DNA of 64,000 nt from Gaopeijia sp032250675 (GTDB taxonomy: Bacteria > Gemmatimonadota > Gemmatimonadetes > Longimicrobiales > Gaopeijiaceae). The position numbers were made by a program, and so were the translations under genes. The DNA lies in the NCBI GenBank assembly GCA_032250675.1, contig JAVVEY010000001.1, positions 8,779 through 72,778 on the forward strand. The letters are read 5' to 3'. The notes beneath the pieces were generated by a model. That model did not search any database. It saw only the letters and a program-made list of their open reading frames with translations, and was not told where the DNA came from. Position 1 is the stretch's first letter. The number at the start of each line of letters is the position of its first letter. Below are positions 43,412 to 52,963 of this stretch, piece by piece.

Positions 43412-45208
43412 ATGATCAAAGAGAAGTGGACCCGGAGGGTCGCCCTCCTCGGGATCGTTTCCGTCGGATTCGGCGCGTGCTCCGACAATGACGACAGCAT
43501 TGACGACACCCCCGTGGGCCCCGGTCCCACGACGCCGGCGCTCGCCATCCCGACCGGCGCGACGGCCCAGGCGCTCACGAACACCCTCGGCATCGAGGTG
43601 AGCTGGGACGCCGTCCAGGACGCCGAGGGGTATCTCGTCACGCTGAGTGGGGGAGCGAACGAGATCCAGGAGGTCGTCACGGAGCCGATGGTGGAGTTCA
43701 CCGGACTCGCAGGTCGCACCGAGTTCACCGCCTCGATCATCGCGCAGGCTGCGGGTCGCACCGACTCTCCGGCGGCGACCGCGATGGCGACCACCGGCTC
43801 GCTGAACGAGATCTTCTTCAATACGGCGGACTTCAACAATCTCGTCGCGGACCCCGGATTCGACCCGTCGGTCTTCAGCGCCGGATCCCGGAGTGCGCCG
43901 CCGAACTTCGATATCGCCGTTCCCGCGGGGTACACCCCGGCAACGCTCCGGACGGATGGCCTCGTGCCCTCGGTCGACGGACGGACGCTGCAGGCGGTGA
44001 ACTATCCGGGCGCGATCGCGCCCGGAACCCCCCTCGCGGATCAGTGGCACTTCGGGTGGACGGTCTGGGATCCGACCGGACTCGACAGCCGGGCCGCCAC
44101 GGGGCTGCCGATCGTCGATGTGGCCACCGTCCAGACGAACACCACCTGGGCCTCCGACACGATCTATCGGCTCACGCAGCCCGTCTTCGTCGGCACGGAC
44201 TGCGGAGCCGACGGGAGCGCGCCCGACTGCAACGCGGTCACCCTCACGATCGAACCGGGTACGACGATCGTCGGCGCGGCGAATGTCGGTGTGGGGATCC
44301 GCGGTGCCTACCTGATCGTCTCGCGCGGCTCGCGCATCATCGCGGACGCGACCCCCGGTCAGCCGCTCGACGCCCCGCGCCGCCCGACCGAGTCGGAGAC
44401 GATCGTCTTCACCTCCGAACGCCCTCTCGGATCCCGCGACCGCGAGGACTGGGGCGGTCTGGTCATCAACGGACAGGCCCCGACGAATGCGGGTGTGGAT
44501 GTCGAGGGCGAGGGGGATTCAGGCCTCTACGGCGGTTCGGATGTCAACGACGATTCGGGAATCATCCGGGGCGTCCGGATCGAGTTCGCGGGCGACGACG
44601 TCACCCCGACCGACCAGCTCAACGGCCTCGCACTTCAGGGCGTGGGTGCCGGGACGACGATCTCCTACGTGCAGATTCACCACAACCAGGATGACGGGAT
44701 CGAGCCATTCGGAGGCACGGCGTCGGCCGACCACCTTGTACTCACCGGGATCGGCGACGACTCGGTCGACGGCACCGACGGGTACCAGGGGTTCCACCAG
44801 TTCGTGATCATCCAGCAGCGCGGCGACCGCGCGGACCAGGGCCTCGAGATCTCGAACAACGGCGACACCGAGGACGCCGAGCCCAGGTCGCTCGCGGTGC
44901 TCGCCAACGTCACCGCGATCGGGGCGAACAGCGCGGTCGTGAGCGGTGATATCGCCGGAAGCGCCTCGGACAACGCGATCCAGTTCAGGGAGGGGACGAA
45001 CTACCGCGTCTTCAACTCGATCTTCCAGGGGTTCGGGGAGAGCTTCTGCATCCGCGACGCGGTGTCGATCCGGAATGCCCTCAACCGCCTCGACGGGATC
45101 ACCGACCCCAACGCCACCCTCTCGGCGGAAGGGATCATCCTCTGGAGCAATGGGGGGGCGGACGACAGCCCGCTGAACTTCGCCGCGTGCGGAGGCGGCT
45201 CGAGCTGA
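43412..45208 (+). CDS. surface lipoprotein with Fn3-like and beta-helix domains
   Basis: 598-residue lipoprotein. Signal and lipobox GFGAC give Cys23, followed by an acidic linker (DNDDSIDD) that may favour surface export. A fibronectin-III-like region spans about 40-125 (ISWD-type strand, SWDAVQDAEGYLVTL). From about 250 a right-handed beta-helix is likely (TLTIEPGTTIVGAANVGVGIRG, RGVRIEFAGDDV, ADHLVLTGIGDDSVDGTDGYQG). It follows the TonB receptor directly and probably captures ligand for it; this is inferred from gene order. An ATG at 43397 is an alternative start. Confidence 0.8.
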   Translation: MIKEKWTRRVALLGIVSVGFGACSDNDDSIDDTPVGPGPTTPALAIPTGATAQALTNTLGIEVSWDAVQDAEGYLVTLSGGANEIQEVVTEPMVEFTGLAGRTEFTASIIAQAAGRTDSPAATAMATTGSLNEIFFNTADFNNLVADPGFDPSVFSAGSRSAPPNFDIAVPAGYTPATLRTDGLVPSVDGRTLQAVNYPGAIAPGTPLADQWHFGWTVWDPTGLDSRAATGLPIVDVATVQTNTTWASDTIYRLTQPVFVGTDCGADGSAPDCNAVTLTIEPGTTIVGAANVGVGIRGAYLIVSRGSRIIADATPGQPLDAPRRPTESETIVFTSERPLGSRDREDWGGLVINGQAPTNAGVDVEGEGDSGLYGGSDVNDDSGIIRGVRIEFAGDDVTPTDQLNGLALQGVGAGTTISYVQIHHNQDDGIEPFGGTASADHLVLTGIGDDSVDGTDGYQGFHQFVIIQQRGDRADQGLEISNNGDTEDAEPRSLAVLANVTAIGANSAVVSGDIAGSASDNAIQFREGTNYRVFNSIFQGFGESFCIRDAVSIRNALNRLDGITDPNATLSAEGIILWSNGGADDSPLNFAACGGGSS

Positions 45209-45513
45209 AGGTGTCGCGGGGGCACGGGGGTGGGTCGTGCACCCGCACCGTGCGTCGGGGGGCGCGGGCCGAATGGCCTGTGTCCCCTCTCCCCCGATCG
45301 AAGGGAGCGTTCTCCTCGATCGAGAGGAGCTCCTTCCACGAGCGGCGGAAGCGCCCTCCACGACCGGTGCGCTGGTGCAAATGGGAGGCGGCTGGAAGTT
45401 TATGGAGTACGGGGGCGGTGTCTGAGATGATCGCTCCTCCCGTCCGCAGTCGTTCCGTCCCCGGGGGAGTGGAGGAGGGATTCGGACGGCGTCTCCCCGC
45501 AACCGGTGATCTG
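45209..45513. other. intergenic region with one doubtful small reading frame
   Basis: About 305 bp between the lipoprotein and the synthase gene. A frame at 45237-45425 (+) could encode 62 residues ending ALVQMGGGWKFMEYGGGV, which looks protein-like, but there is no good ribosome site and no family match. The stretch before the synthase (about 45430-45510) is GC-rich with several short inverted repeats; I cannot assign a riboswitch. Confidence 0.3.
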
Positions 45514-46743
45514 ATGGACGAGGCTCGACTGATTCACGACTGGAATACCACGGGCTCGCCTGCGGGCCCGCCGAGGGGGTCCGCACCCGAGCTCGACGAC
45601 GAGACGCTTCGCGACGGGCTCCAGAACCCATCCGTCGTGGATCCCCCACTCGCCGACAAGCTCCGGCTCCTCCACCTCATGGACGACCTCGGGATCGACA
45701 CCGCCGATGTGGGACTTCCCGGCGCGGGTCCGCGGGCGCGAGCACAGGTGGAGGCACTCGTCGAGGAGATCCGTGACGCGGGGCTCGCGATTCGACCCAA
45801 CTGCGCCGCGCGCACCGTGATCGCCGACATCGAGCCGATCGTCGATGTGCAGCAGGCCACGGGGGTGCCGATCGAAGCGTACACCTTCATCGGGAGCTCA
45901 CCGATCCGGCAGTACGCCGAAGGGTGGACGCTCGACCGCATCCTCGGGCACGTCGAGGAGGCGGTGACCTTTGCGACCCGCGAGGGACTCTCGGTCTCGA
46001 TGGTCACCGAGGACACCACGCGGGCGGCGCCCGCGACACTCGTGGCGATCTACCGTACCGCGATCGAGCACGGGGCCCGACGGATCTGTCTGGCCGACAC
46101 CGTCGGACACGCCATTCCCGAGGGCGTCCGTGCGCTCGTCCGCTTCGTGATCGAGGAGATCGTGGACCCCTCGGGGGAGGAGGTCGCGGTGGACTGGCAC
46201 GGCCACCGGGATCGCGGCCTCGGTGTGATCAACGCGCTCACCGCATTCGAGGCGGGGGCGTCGCGGCTCCACGGCACCGCACTCGGAATCGGCGAACGCG
46301 TGGGCAACACCGAGATGGACCTCCTCATGGTCAATCTCCGGTTGCTCGGATGGATCGATCGCGACCTGAGCGCCCTCACCGAATACTGTGAGACCGCGGC
46401 GCGCGCCTGTCGGGTGGAGATCCCGCACGACTACCCCGTCTTCGGCACCGACGCCTTCCGGACCACCACCGGGGTTCACGCGGCTGCGATCGTGAAGGCG
46501 AGGGAGAAGGGCGCATCGTGGCTCGCCGACCGTGTCTACTCGGGGGTGCCGGCTTCGTGGGTCGGTCGGGATCAGCGGATCGAGATCGGTCCGATGTCGG
46601 GGCTCTCGAATGTGAAGTGCTGGCTCGCCGAGCGCGGACTCGATCACGACGATGAGGCGCTCTGCGCGCGCATCATCACCGCGGCCAAGGCCGCCGATCA
46701 TACCCTCACCGAGGACGAATTGAGCGGACTCGTCACGCCGTGA
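45514..46743 (+). CDS. HMGL-like synthase, 2-isopropylmalate/homocitrate synthase family
   Basis: 409-residue TIM-barrel enzyme condensing acetyl-CoA (probably) with a 2-oxoacid. DDETLRDGLQNPS (28-40) has the catalytic Arg and metal Asp; DWHGHRDRGLG gives the two His ligands; GTALGIGERVGNTEMD closes the site. The C-terminus has IEIGPMSGLSNVKCWLAERG in place of a full leucine-binding LeuA dimer domain, so it is shorter than classical LeuA. The true substrate (isopropylmalate, homocitrate or citramalate) is not decidable here. ATG 45514. Confidence 0.82.
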   Translation: MDEARLIHDWNTTGSPAGPPRGSAPELDDETLRDGLQNPSVVDPPLADKLRLLHLMDDLGIDTADVGLPGAGPRARAQVEALVEEIRDAGLAIRPNCAARTVIADIEPIVDVQQATGVPIEAYTFIGSSPIRQYAEGWTLDRILGHVEEAVTFATREGLSVSMVTEDTTRAAPATLVAIYRTAIEHGARRICLADTVGHAIPEGVRALVRFVIEEIVDPSGEEVAVDWHGHRDRGLGVINALTAFEAGASRLHGTALGIGERVGNTEMDLLMVNLRLLGWIDRDLSALTEYCETAARACRVEIPHDYPVFGTDAFRTTTGVHAAAIVKAREKGASWLADRVYSGVPASWVGRDQRIEIGPMSGLSNVKCWLAERGLDHDDEALCARIITAAKAADHTLTEDELSGLVTP

Positions 46744-46795
46744 CGAGTGCGGGATTTCGCACGACGCAATGCTCACCACCGTGGAAGGCAGAGTC

Positions 46796-47533
46796 ATGGA
46801 TGGCAGCAGGAAGGTGGATCAGAACCCGCGCGTTCTCGTGGTCGAGGATGAGCCCGATATCGCTGCGCTCGTCGCGTATCAGCTCACGCGGGAAGGGTTC
46901 CGGGTGGAGACCGCCTCGACGGGCCCCGAGGCGATCAAGGCGGTGAATCGCGAAGTGCCCGACCTCGTCGTGCTCGATCGGATGCTGCCCGGCTACTCCG
47001 GAGACGAGGTGCTCAAGGCACTCAGGAATGAGTCGGCCACGCGCGCGATCCCCGTTCTCGTGCTCACCGCCAAGCGCGAGCAGGAGGACCGGATCGCCGG
47101 GCTGGAGCTCGGCGCCGACGACTACCTCGTCAAGCCCTTCTCGCCCCGCGAACTCGTCCTGCGGTGTCAGGCGATCCTGCGGCGGAGTGCCGAGCCCTCG
47201 ACACCGAAGGGAGGGCGGGTCCTCCTCGCCGGTGACCTGCGCGTCGACCTCGGGGCACACCAGGTGACACTCCGGGGCGAGGAGCTCACCCTGACCCCGA
47301 CCGAGTTCCGGCTGCTCCAGGCCCTCGTGGAGCGGCGGGGTCGGACGCAGAGTCGGCGGCAACTCCTCGAGAAGGCGTGGGATGTGGAGGCGGAGATCTC
47401 GGATCGCATCCAGACCCGGACGGTGGACATGCACGTCCGTCGCCTGCGCGCCAAGCTCCACGAGATCGGCGACTGGATCGAGACGGTACGGGGCTTCGGC
47501 TACCGCCTGCGCGTCCCGGGTGAAGACGCCTGA
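46796..47533 (+). CDS. OmpR/PhoB-family response regulator
   Basis: 245-residue transcription factor. Receiver domain (11-128) with VVEDEP, phospho-acceptor Asp61 (VVLDRMLPG), TAK and conserved Lys113 (YLVKPFSPREL). Winged-helix DNA-binding domain (about 145-243) with LTLTPTEFRLLQALVER, RTVDMHVRRLRAKL and ETVRGFGYRL. PhoB-like in sequence style, so phosphate control is a fair guess but no pho gene is near. Start ATG 46796 has GGAAGG 8 bases ahead; ATG 46769 is possible. The partner kinase follows 14 bp later. Confidence 0.92.
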   Translation: MDGSRKVDQNPRVLVVEDEPDIAALVAYQLTREGFRVETASTGPEAIKAVNREVPDLVVLDRMLPGYSGDEVLKALRNESATRAIPVLVLTAKREQEDRIAGLELGADDYLVKPFSPRELVLRCQAILRRSAEPSTPKGGRVLLAGDLRVDLGAHQVTLRGEELTLTPTEFRLLQALVERRGRTQSRRQLLEKAWDVEAEISDRIQTRTVDMHVRRLRAKLHEIGDWIETVRGFGYRLRVPGEDA

Positions 47534-47547
47534 CGCAGGCGCATTCC

Positions 47548-49293
47548 GTGCGGATCCATCACCCCCTCTTCGTCGGCTTCCTCGGCGTCATCGGCCTCCT
47601 CGTCGTTCTCGTGGTGGCGTTCGTCGGCACCGGCCTCCGCAGGGAAGTGATCGGACTGACGAGGGACGAGGTCACGCGCCAGGTCGATCTTGTACGCCTG
47701 ATCGCCGAGAGCGCGTCGCCTGGAACCGACCCCGACTCGCTGGTGGATGCGCTCGGCGAACGGATCGGCCACCGCATTACCCTGATCGCCCGCGACGGAC
47801 GGCTGCTCGGCGATTCCCAACTCGATTCCGCGGGCCTCCTTCAGGCGGAGAATCATCTCGACCGTCCCGAGATCGTCGCGGCCTTCGGGGGCGGTACGGG
47901 ATCGGCGGAACGCCTCAGCGCCACCGTCGGTGAGCCCTTCCTCTATGTGGCCGCCCCGATCGAATGGGCCGCAACGGGCTCCGCCGTGATCCGGGTTGCC
48001 GCACCCCTCGACGCCATCGCCGCGACCCTCGAGCGGTCCCGCCGGGCGGTGGCCCTGGCCGGACTCGCGGCGATGGCGCTCGCGCTCGTTGTCGCCTACG
48101 CGCTCAGCCGGCTTCTCGCTCGCCCGCTGGTCACACTCGCCGACCGCGCCGCGCGTCTCGCGCGGGGAGAGTTCAGCCGTCGGGTGCCCGGGGGAACGCG
48201 GGTCCGGGAACTCGAGGAACTCGCCCTTGCCTTCAATCGCCTGACCGAGGAGCTCCAGGCGAGGCTCGAGGAGCTCGGGCGCGAGCGTGACGAGATGCAG
48301 GCGCTCATCGACTGCATGGCCGAAGGGGTCGTGGCGCTGACGGATGACGCCCGGATTCTTCGCACGAATCGAGCCGCGCGCGCCCTCCTGAAGATTGCCG
48401 AGCCCCCGCCCTTCGCCTCCGTCGGATCGATCATCCGACACCCCGAGCTGCGCGAGCTCCTCGAGGGATCGGTGCGAGAGCCTCTTCGGGCGCGCGATCT
48501 CACGATCGGAGACGCGCACTTCATCGTCTCGGGTCGCCTCCTCGATCAGGGGGGCGCGGTGACGACCTTCCTCGATGTCACCGAGATCAGGCGGCTCGAG
48601 AAGGTCCGGACCGACTTCGTGGCGAACGCCTCCCACGAACTCAAGACACCCCTGACCTCGATGCGCGGCTTTGCCGAGACACTCCTGGAGGACGATCCTC
48701 CCGAGGATCTGCGACGGGAGTTCCTGACGCTGATCCGGTCCAACACCCTTCGCCTCCAGGCGCTCGTCGATGACCTCCTCGACCTCTCACGCCTCGAGTC
48801 GGGAGGGTGGGTGGCGAGGCGAGAACGGGTGGAGCTGGCCGAACAGGCGGTGATGGCGTGGGACGACCTCGACGAAGGCGTGCGTCCGCGACGTGAACTC
48901 GACTTCGAGATCGAGGGAGAGGGCGTGGTGATGGCGGATCCCCAGGGCGTGCAGCAGATCTTTCAGAACCTCATCGACAACGCGCGGCGCTTCACACCCG
49001 ACGGGGGACGGGTCGCGGTGCGGATCCGGGCGGCGCCGGAGTCGATGTGGACGGTAGAGGTCTCGGATACCGGGACCGGCATACCCTCCGCGGCGCTCCC
49101 GCGGATCTTCGAGCGATTCTATCGCGCCGATACCTCGCGTGCTCGTGAGGTGGGAGGGACGGGGCTCGGTCTCGCGATCGTTCGGCACCTCGTGCACCAG
49201 ATGGGAGGAGAGGTTTCCGCCGAGTCGCGGCTGGGGCGTGGAACCACGATTCGCTTCACCCTCCCGGCCGCGGAGGCTGCGGCGCCCCACTGA
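47548..49293 (+). CDS. PhoR-like sensor histidine kinase
   Basis: 581-residue membrane sensor kinase. First membrane helix 8-28, a periplasmic sensor part (about 30-165), second helix (about 170-190), HAMP (LARPLVTLADRAARLARGEFSRRV), a PAS-like domain (about 250-350), HisKA with NASHELKTPLTSMRGF and HATPase with NLIDNARRF (N box), DTGTGIP and GGTGLGLAIVRHLVHQMGG. GTG start 47548. Pairs with the response regulator upstream. Confidence 0.93.
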   Translation: MRIHHPLFVGFLGVIGLLVVLVVAFVGTGLRREVIGLTRDEVTRQVDLVRLIAESASPGTDPDSLVDALGERIGHRITLIARDGRLLGDSQLDSAGLLQAENHLDRPEIVAAFGGGTGSAERLSATVGEPFLYVAAPIEWAATGSAVIRVAAPLDAIAATLERSRRAVALAGLAAMALALVVAYALSRLLARPLVTLADRAARLARGEFSRRVPGGTRVRELEELALAFNRLTEELQARLEELGRERDEMQALIDCMAEGVVALTDDARILRTNRAARALLKIAEPPPFASVGSIIRHPELRELLEGSVREPLRARDLTIGDAHFIVSGRLLDQGGAVTTFLDVTEIRRLEKVRTDFVANASHELKTPLTSMRGFAETLLEDDPPEDLRREFLTLIRSNTLRLQALVDDLLDLSRLESGGWVARRERVELAEQAVMAWDDLDEGVRPRRELDFEIEGEGVVMADPQGVQQIFQNLIDNARRFTPDGGRVAVRIRAAPESMWTVEVSDTGTGIPSAALPRIFERFYRADTSRAREVGGTGLGLAIVRHLVHQMGGEVSAESRLGRGTTIRFTLPAAEAAAPH

Positions 49294-49410
49294 TCGGAGA
49301 CGGCGGGGCTTGCGTGCGCCTGCTCGAGGCGAGACGATGAGTCGCGAGAGCGTCACGATGAGGCGGGAAGGATGACGGATGCGTCCGTACCCCTCCGGCG
49401 CTCGCCCTGC

Positions 49411-49439
49411 GGCTCGCCCCACCTCTTCAAAAGCCTCCC
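49411..49439 (+). repeat. degenerate copy of the MITE-like element end
   Basis: Matches 22 of 29 positions with 6730-6758 of copy 1 (CGGCTC, CCCC, TCTTCAA kept) and lies 11 bp before an ATG. Weak evidence; it may be chance in GC-rich DNA. Confidence 0.3.
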
Positions 49440-49450
49440 ACCCCGGCGCG

Positions 49451-50374
49451 ATGACCGCGAGCACTCCTCCCGATCCCCCCGCAGGCCGCGCTGACGACGA
49501 GACGAGTGAGCGCACCGCTCTGGTCGAGCGGGCCAACGCGGTCGAGAACGCCGTCGAGCAGCTCATCGAGGAGTCGGCGACCCCCGAGACGCAGCCCGCG
49601 TCGATCGGGGGATACGGTCGGCTCCGCGGTCGCGTGGCATTCGTCACCGGTGCGTCACGGGGCCTCGGTCGCGCGATCGCCCGGGAGCTCGCTGCAGCGG
49701 GCGTGCATATCGGCTTCACCTTCCTCGACACGGGATCGCACGCCCGTCTCGAGGCTCAGGAGGCCGCCCGTGAGCTTCGACAGATGGAGGTCCGCGTCTT
49801 CTGCCAGGCGTGCGACATCCGGGACGCCGCCGCCGTCGCGCGCTTCGTCGACGAAGGGAGAGCGCAGCTCGGTGGGCTCCACATCCTCGTCAACAACGCC
49901 GGGGTCGCCGCCGACCGTGCGCACTGGCGGATGTCGGATGACGAGTGGCAGGCGGTGGTGCGGACGAACCTCGACGGAACCTTCCACATGATGCGCGCCG
50001 TCGCCCCCACCTTCCGCGCCCAGGAGTTCGGCAAGATCGTCAACATCACCTCCGTCCAGGCGAGGCGGGCGACCTTCGGCACGCTCAACTATGCGGCGAG
50101 CAAGGCGGGGATCGTGGCGATGACGCGGACCGCAGCGCTCGAGCTCGGCGCTCACAATGTCAATGTCAATGCGGTTGCGCCGGGCTACATCCGCACCACG
50201 CGGCTGACCGAGCGCGTGCCCGCCGAAATTCTCGACACCGCGCGCGAGCACTCCGCTCTGGGGCGGCTCGGAGACCCGCAGGATGTGGCGAGTGTCGTCC
50301 TCTTCCTCTGCAGCGAGGCGGCCCGTCATATCAGCGGTGCCGTGATTCCGGTGGACGGAGGGTATCAGCTCTGA
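49451..50374 (+). CDS. FabG-like SDR with N-terminal extension
   Basis: 307-residue classical SDR with an extra N-terminal 55 residues, acidic and probably helical (ERTALVERANAVENAVEQLIEE). The core has TGASRGLG, NNAG, Ser in NITSVQARRA, and YAASK; the C-terminus HISGAVIPVDGGYQL is FabG-like. Start ATG 49451; earlier in-frame codons overlap the repeat-like region. Two bases separate its stop from the TRAP gene start, which suggests the pair is co-transcribed. Confidence 0.85.
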   Translation: MTASTPPDPPAGRADDETSERTALVERANAVENAVEQLIEESATPETQPASIGGYGRLRGRVAFVTGASRGLGRAIARELAAAGVHIGFTFLDTGSHARLEAQEAARELRQMEVRVFCQACDIRDAAAVARFVDEGRAQLGGLHILVNNAGVAADRAHWRMSDDEWQAVVRTNLDGTFHMMRAVAPTFRAQEFGKIVNITSVQARRATFGTLNYAASKAGIVAMTRTAALELGAHNVNVNAVAPGYIRTTRLTERVPAEILDTAREHSALGRLGDPQDVASVVLFLCSEAARHISGAVIPVDGGYQL

Positions 50375-50376
50375 GC

Positions 50377-50967
50377 GTGCTCGTCACCCGCTTCGTCGCC
50401 GCCGTCGATCGTCTCAATGGGTGGATCGGATCGCTCGCGCGGTGGTTGATCCTCGTGATGGTCGTCATCGGGGCGTGGAATGCCCTCGCGCGCTGGGCCA
50501 CCCGCCACCTCGGCGTGGGGCTCGCCTCGAACGCGCTCAACGAGCTCCAGTGGTACCTCTTCAGCATCGTGTTCCTCCTCGGGGCGGCGTGGGCGCTGCG
50601 CGAGGATGCGCACGTGCGGGTCGATGTCCTGCGCGAGCGCCTCACCCACCGCGCGCGCGCCTGGGTCGATCTCCTGGGGTCGGTCCTCTTCCTCCTTCCC
50701 TTCTCGGCGCTGATGATCTGGGTCTCGATTCCGACCGTCCGGAATTCGTGGCGGATTCTCGAGACCTCCCCCGATCCGAACGGGCTCCCCCGCTATCCGA
50801 TCAAGACGCTCCTCATCGTTGCCTTCGTCCTCCTCTTCCTCCAGGGAAGCGCGGAAGCGATCCGGGCCATCCGCCGGATCCGCGCCGGCACCGAGCTCCC
50901 GGAGGATGATCCGCACCCCGCTCCGCGTGACCTCTCCGAACCGCATCGACGGGAGGATGAAGGGTGA
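50377..50967 (+). CDS. dctQ: TRAP transporter small membrane subunit (DctQ)
   Basis: 196-residue membrane protein with four helices (about 20-38, 58-78, 92-112, 135-155) and the DctQ features ARWATRHL and LGAAWALREDAHVRVDVLRERL. Acts with DctM and a substrate-binding DctP to import organic acids using an ion gradient. GTG start 50377; GTGA overlap with dctM. Confidence 0.9.
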   Translation: MLVTRFVAAVDRLNGWIGSLARWLILVMVVIGAWNALARWATRHLGVGLASNALNELQWYLFSIVFLLGAAWALREDAHVRVDVLRERLTHRARAWVDLLGSVLFLLPFSALMIWVSIPTVRNSWRILETSPDPNGLPRYPIKTLLIVAFVLLFLQGSAEAIRAIRRIRAGTELPEDDPHPAPRDLSEPHRREDEG

Positions 50968-52277
50968 GCGGCGCGGTGTGGGGCCCCCTGATGTTCGGAG
51001 GGGCGCTCCTCCTGATCTTCACCGGCTACCCCGTGGCCTTCGCCCTCGCCGGCACCGCGCTCCTCTTCGCGCTGGTGGGTGTGGCCGCGGGAGCCTTCGA
51101 CTTCATCCTCCTCACCGCGCTTCCCGAGCGCGCCTTCGGGACGATGTCGAACTACACCCTCCTCGCGATCCCGTACTTCATCTTCATGGGATCGATCCTC
51201 GAGAAGTCCAGGCTCGCCGAGGAGCTCCTCGAGACGATCGGTGCGCTCTTCGGACGATTCCGGGGCGGGCTCGCGATCGGAGTGGTGGCCGTCGGAGCCC
51301 TCCTCGCCGCGGCCACCGGGGTCGTCGGGGCCTCGGTGACCGCGATGGGGCTGATCTCGCTCCCCGTGATGCTCCGCAATGGGTATCGCGACGAGGTGGC
51401 GCTCGGCACGATCGCCGCTGCGGGCACGCTCGGGCAGATCATCCCGCCCAGCATCGTCCTCATCGTCCTCGGAGACCAACTCGGCGTGAGCGTGGGGGAC
51501 CTCTTCCGGGCCGCGCTCATCCCCGGCCTCGCGCTCACCGGGCTCTACGCGCTCTATCTCGCGGGGCTCGCCTGGATGCGACCCGAGGTGGCTCCCGCGC
51601 TTCCGCTCGAACGTCGCAGCGACGATGCCGCCCGGCTCGCGATGAGGGTCCTGAAGTCGCTCGTCCCTCCGGTGGCGCTCATCGCGATCGTGCTCGGGAG
51701 CATCTTCGCGGGCGTGGCCACTCCGACCGAGGCGGGGGCGCTCGGCGCGCTGGGGGCGATGGCGCTCGCGGCGGTCAATCGCACCCTGCACCGCGCGACG
51801 GTGCGCGACGCCTCCGAGACGACGGCGCGCCTGACCGTCATGGTGGTCTTCCTCCTGATCGGGTCGACCGCCTTCTCTCTCGTCTTTCGCGGGCTCGACG
51901 GGGACGTCTGGATCGCCGAGGTGCTCACCGGGCTCCCGGGGGGGTGGATCGGCTTCCTGATCGCGGTCAACCTTCTCGTCTTCGTCCTCGGCTTCTTCAT
52001 CGACTTCTTCGAGATCGCCTTCATCGTCGTGCCGCTCCTCGTCGCCCCCGCGCACCTCCTCGGCGTCGACCTCGTCTGGCTGGGGATCGTGCTGGCGATC
52101 AACCTCCAGACCTCCTTCCTCACCCCCCCCTTCGGCTTCTCTCTCTTCTACCTGCGGGGCGTGACACCCGAGGAGATCCCGACGGCGCGTCTCTACCGCG
52201 GGGTGGTCCCCTTCATCGTCCTCCAGCTCATCGTGCTGGCGGCGGTGACCGCGATGGCGGCGCCCACGGGGGGGTGA
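50964..52277 (+). CDS. dctM: TRAP transporter large membrane subunit (DctM)
   Basis: 437-residue permease with about 12 membrane segments. DctM blocks: LLIFTGYPVAFALAG, LLAIPYFIFMGSILEKSRLAEELLE, AATGVVGASVTAMGLISLPVML, GTLGQIIPPSIVLIVLGDQLGVSVGDLF, FAGVATPTEAGALGALGAM and TSFLTPPFGFSLFYLRG. GTG start in the dctQ stop. The substrate is probably a monocarboxylate or related acid; see the DctP gene at 52964. Confidence 0.94.
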   Translation: MSGAVWGPLMFGGALLLIFTGYPVAFALAGTALLFALVGVAAGAFDFILLTALPERAFGTMSNYTLLAIPYFIFMGSILEKSRLAEELLETIGALFGRFRGGLAIGVVAVGALLAAATGVVGASVTAMGLISLPVMLRNGYRDEVALGTIAAAGTLGQIIPPSIVLIVLGDQLGVSVGDLFRAALIPGLALTGLYALYLAGLAWMRPEVAPALPLERRSDDAARLAMRVLKSLVPPVALIAIVLGSIFAGVATPTEAGALGALGAMALAAVNRTLHRATVRDASETTARLTVMVVFLLIGSTAFSLVFRGLDGDVWIAEVLTGLPGGWIGFLIAVNLLVFVLGFFIDFFEIAFIVVPLLVAPAHLLGVDLVWLGIVLAINLQTSFLTPPFGFSLFYLRGVTPEEIPTARLYRGVVPFIVLQLIVLAAVTAMAAPTGG

Positions 52278-52332
52278 AGCACTCTCGCGGCTTCGCCGAG
52301 GCGCTGCGGATCCTCGGGGGTTTCTCGCGATG

Positions 52333-52755
52333 TCAGCGGAGGATGACGAGGAGGGTACCCCCGCCGTGGTTCGGCCCGAAGCGCATCGTCGCCTCGTCTC
52401 CCGAGAGGTATTCGATGCGTTCGATCTGGGTGGCGCGCAGGCTCCGGAGCGCTTCGACGCCGTCCGGGTCGCGCTGGCCGCTGATGTAGACGGCGATCGC
52501 GGTGGAGTCGAGGAGGAAACTCGTCCCCTGGGAGCGCGAACGCAGCCAGTTGTTGTGCAGCCGCCGGACGACGTCGAAGGCGGAGAGCTCGGGGAACTGG
52601 TCGAACTCCTCCCTCGTGATCACGTCGCTGCTGGCGCCCGCCCGCGACCCCCCGGTCGAAGAGGTGGCGCAGCCGCCCGCGAGGAGGAGCGCGAGGGAGA
52701 GGACGAGGATCGATGTGCGGGAGGTCGTTCGTTCCCGCAGTTCCATGAGGTGCAT
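52333..52755 (-). CDS. small lipoprotein with a plug-like C-terminus
   Basis: 140-residue lipoprotein: lipobox LAGGC with Cys29, a Ser/Gly linker, then TREEFDQFPELSAFDVVRRLHNNWLRSR and GVEALRSLRATQIERIEYLSGDEATMRFG. The last part reads like the closing strands of a TonB-receptor plug. Unknown role. ATG 52755 is preceded by GGAGG. It lies between the TRAP permease genes (+) and the DctP gene (-), in line with dctP. Confidence 0.7.
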   Translation of the reverse strand: MHLMELRERTTSRTSILVLSLALLLAGGCATSSTGGSRAGASSDVITREEFDQFPELSAFDVVRRLHNNWLRSRSQGTSFLLDSTAIAVYISGQRDPDGVEALRSLRATQIERIEYLSGDEATMRFGPNHGGGTLLVILR

Positions 52756-52857
52756 CCGGGACCTCCTCTGCTGGAGTTACCCGCTACGGGGCCGGTGCGC
52801 CCGCCCCGCCGTGTCGGGTCTTGAACCGATCACCGGCACGGATACGAGCACCAGTGC

Positions 52858-52907
52858 GGTGTCTCCGAAGTCTGGCCCCTCGGTAGCGACCAGGCTACGG
52901 AGACACC
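52858..52907. terminator. long hairpin between dctP and the small lipoprotein gene
   Basis: Arms 52858-52875 and 52890-52907 pair over 18 bp with two mismatches around a 14-nt loop (outer stem GGTGTCTCCG). It lies 57 bp after the dctP stop on the minus strand and 103 bp before the lipoprotein ATG. A terminator or processing site is likely; a T-tract is missing. Confidence 0.55.
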
Positions 52908-52963
52908 ACACTAATACGGAGCCGAGCGCCCGCTGTCCACTTTCGGGACCCCCGTCGCGCGTC

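Noticed and set aside
45237..45425. Small protein ending WKFMEYGGGV
   Set aside because: Protein-like in look, but it has no ribosome site, family or conservation evidence; kept only as a note in the intergenic entry.
45430..45513. Possible riboswitch (TPP or cobalamin-like words such as CTGAGA and CCCGCAACCGGTGA) before the synthase gene
   Set aside because: The words are isolated and the conserved cores and helices of either class do not assemble.
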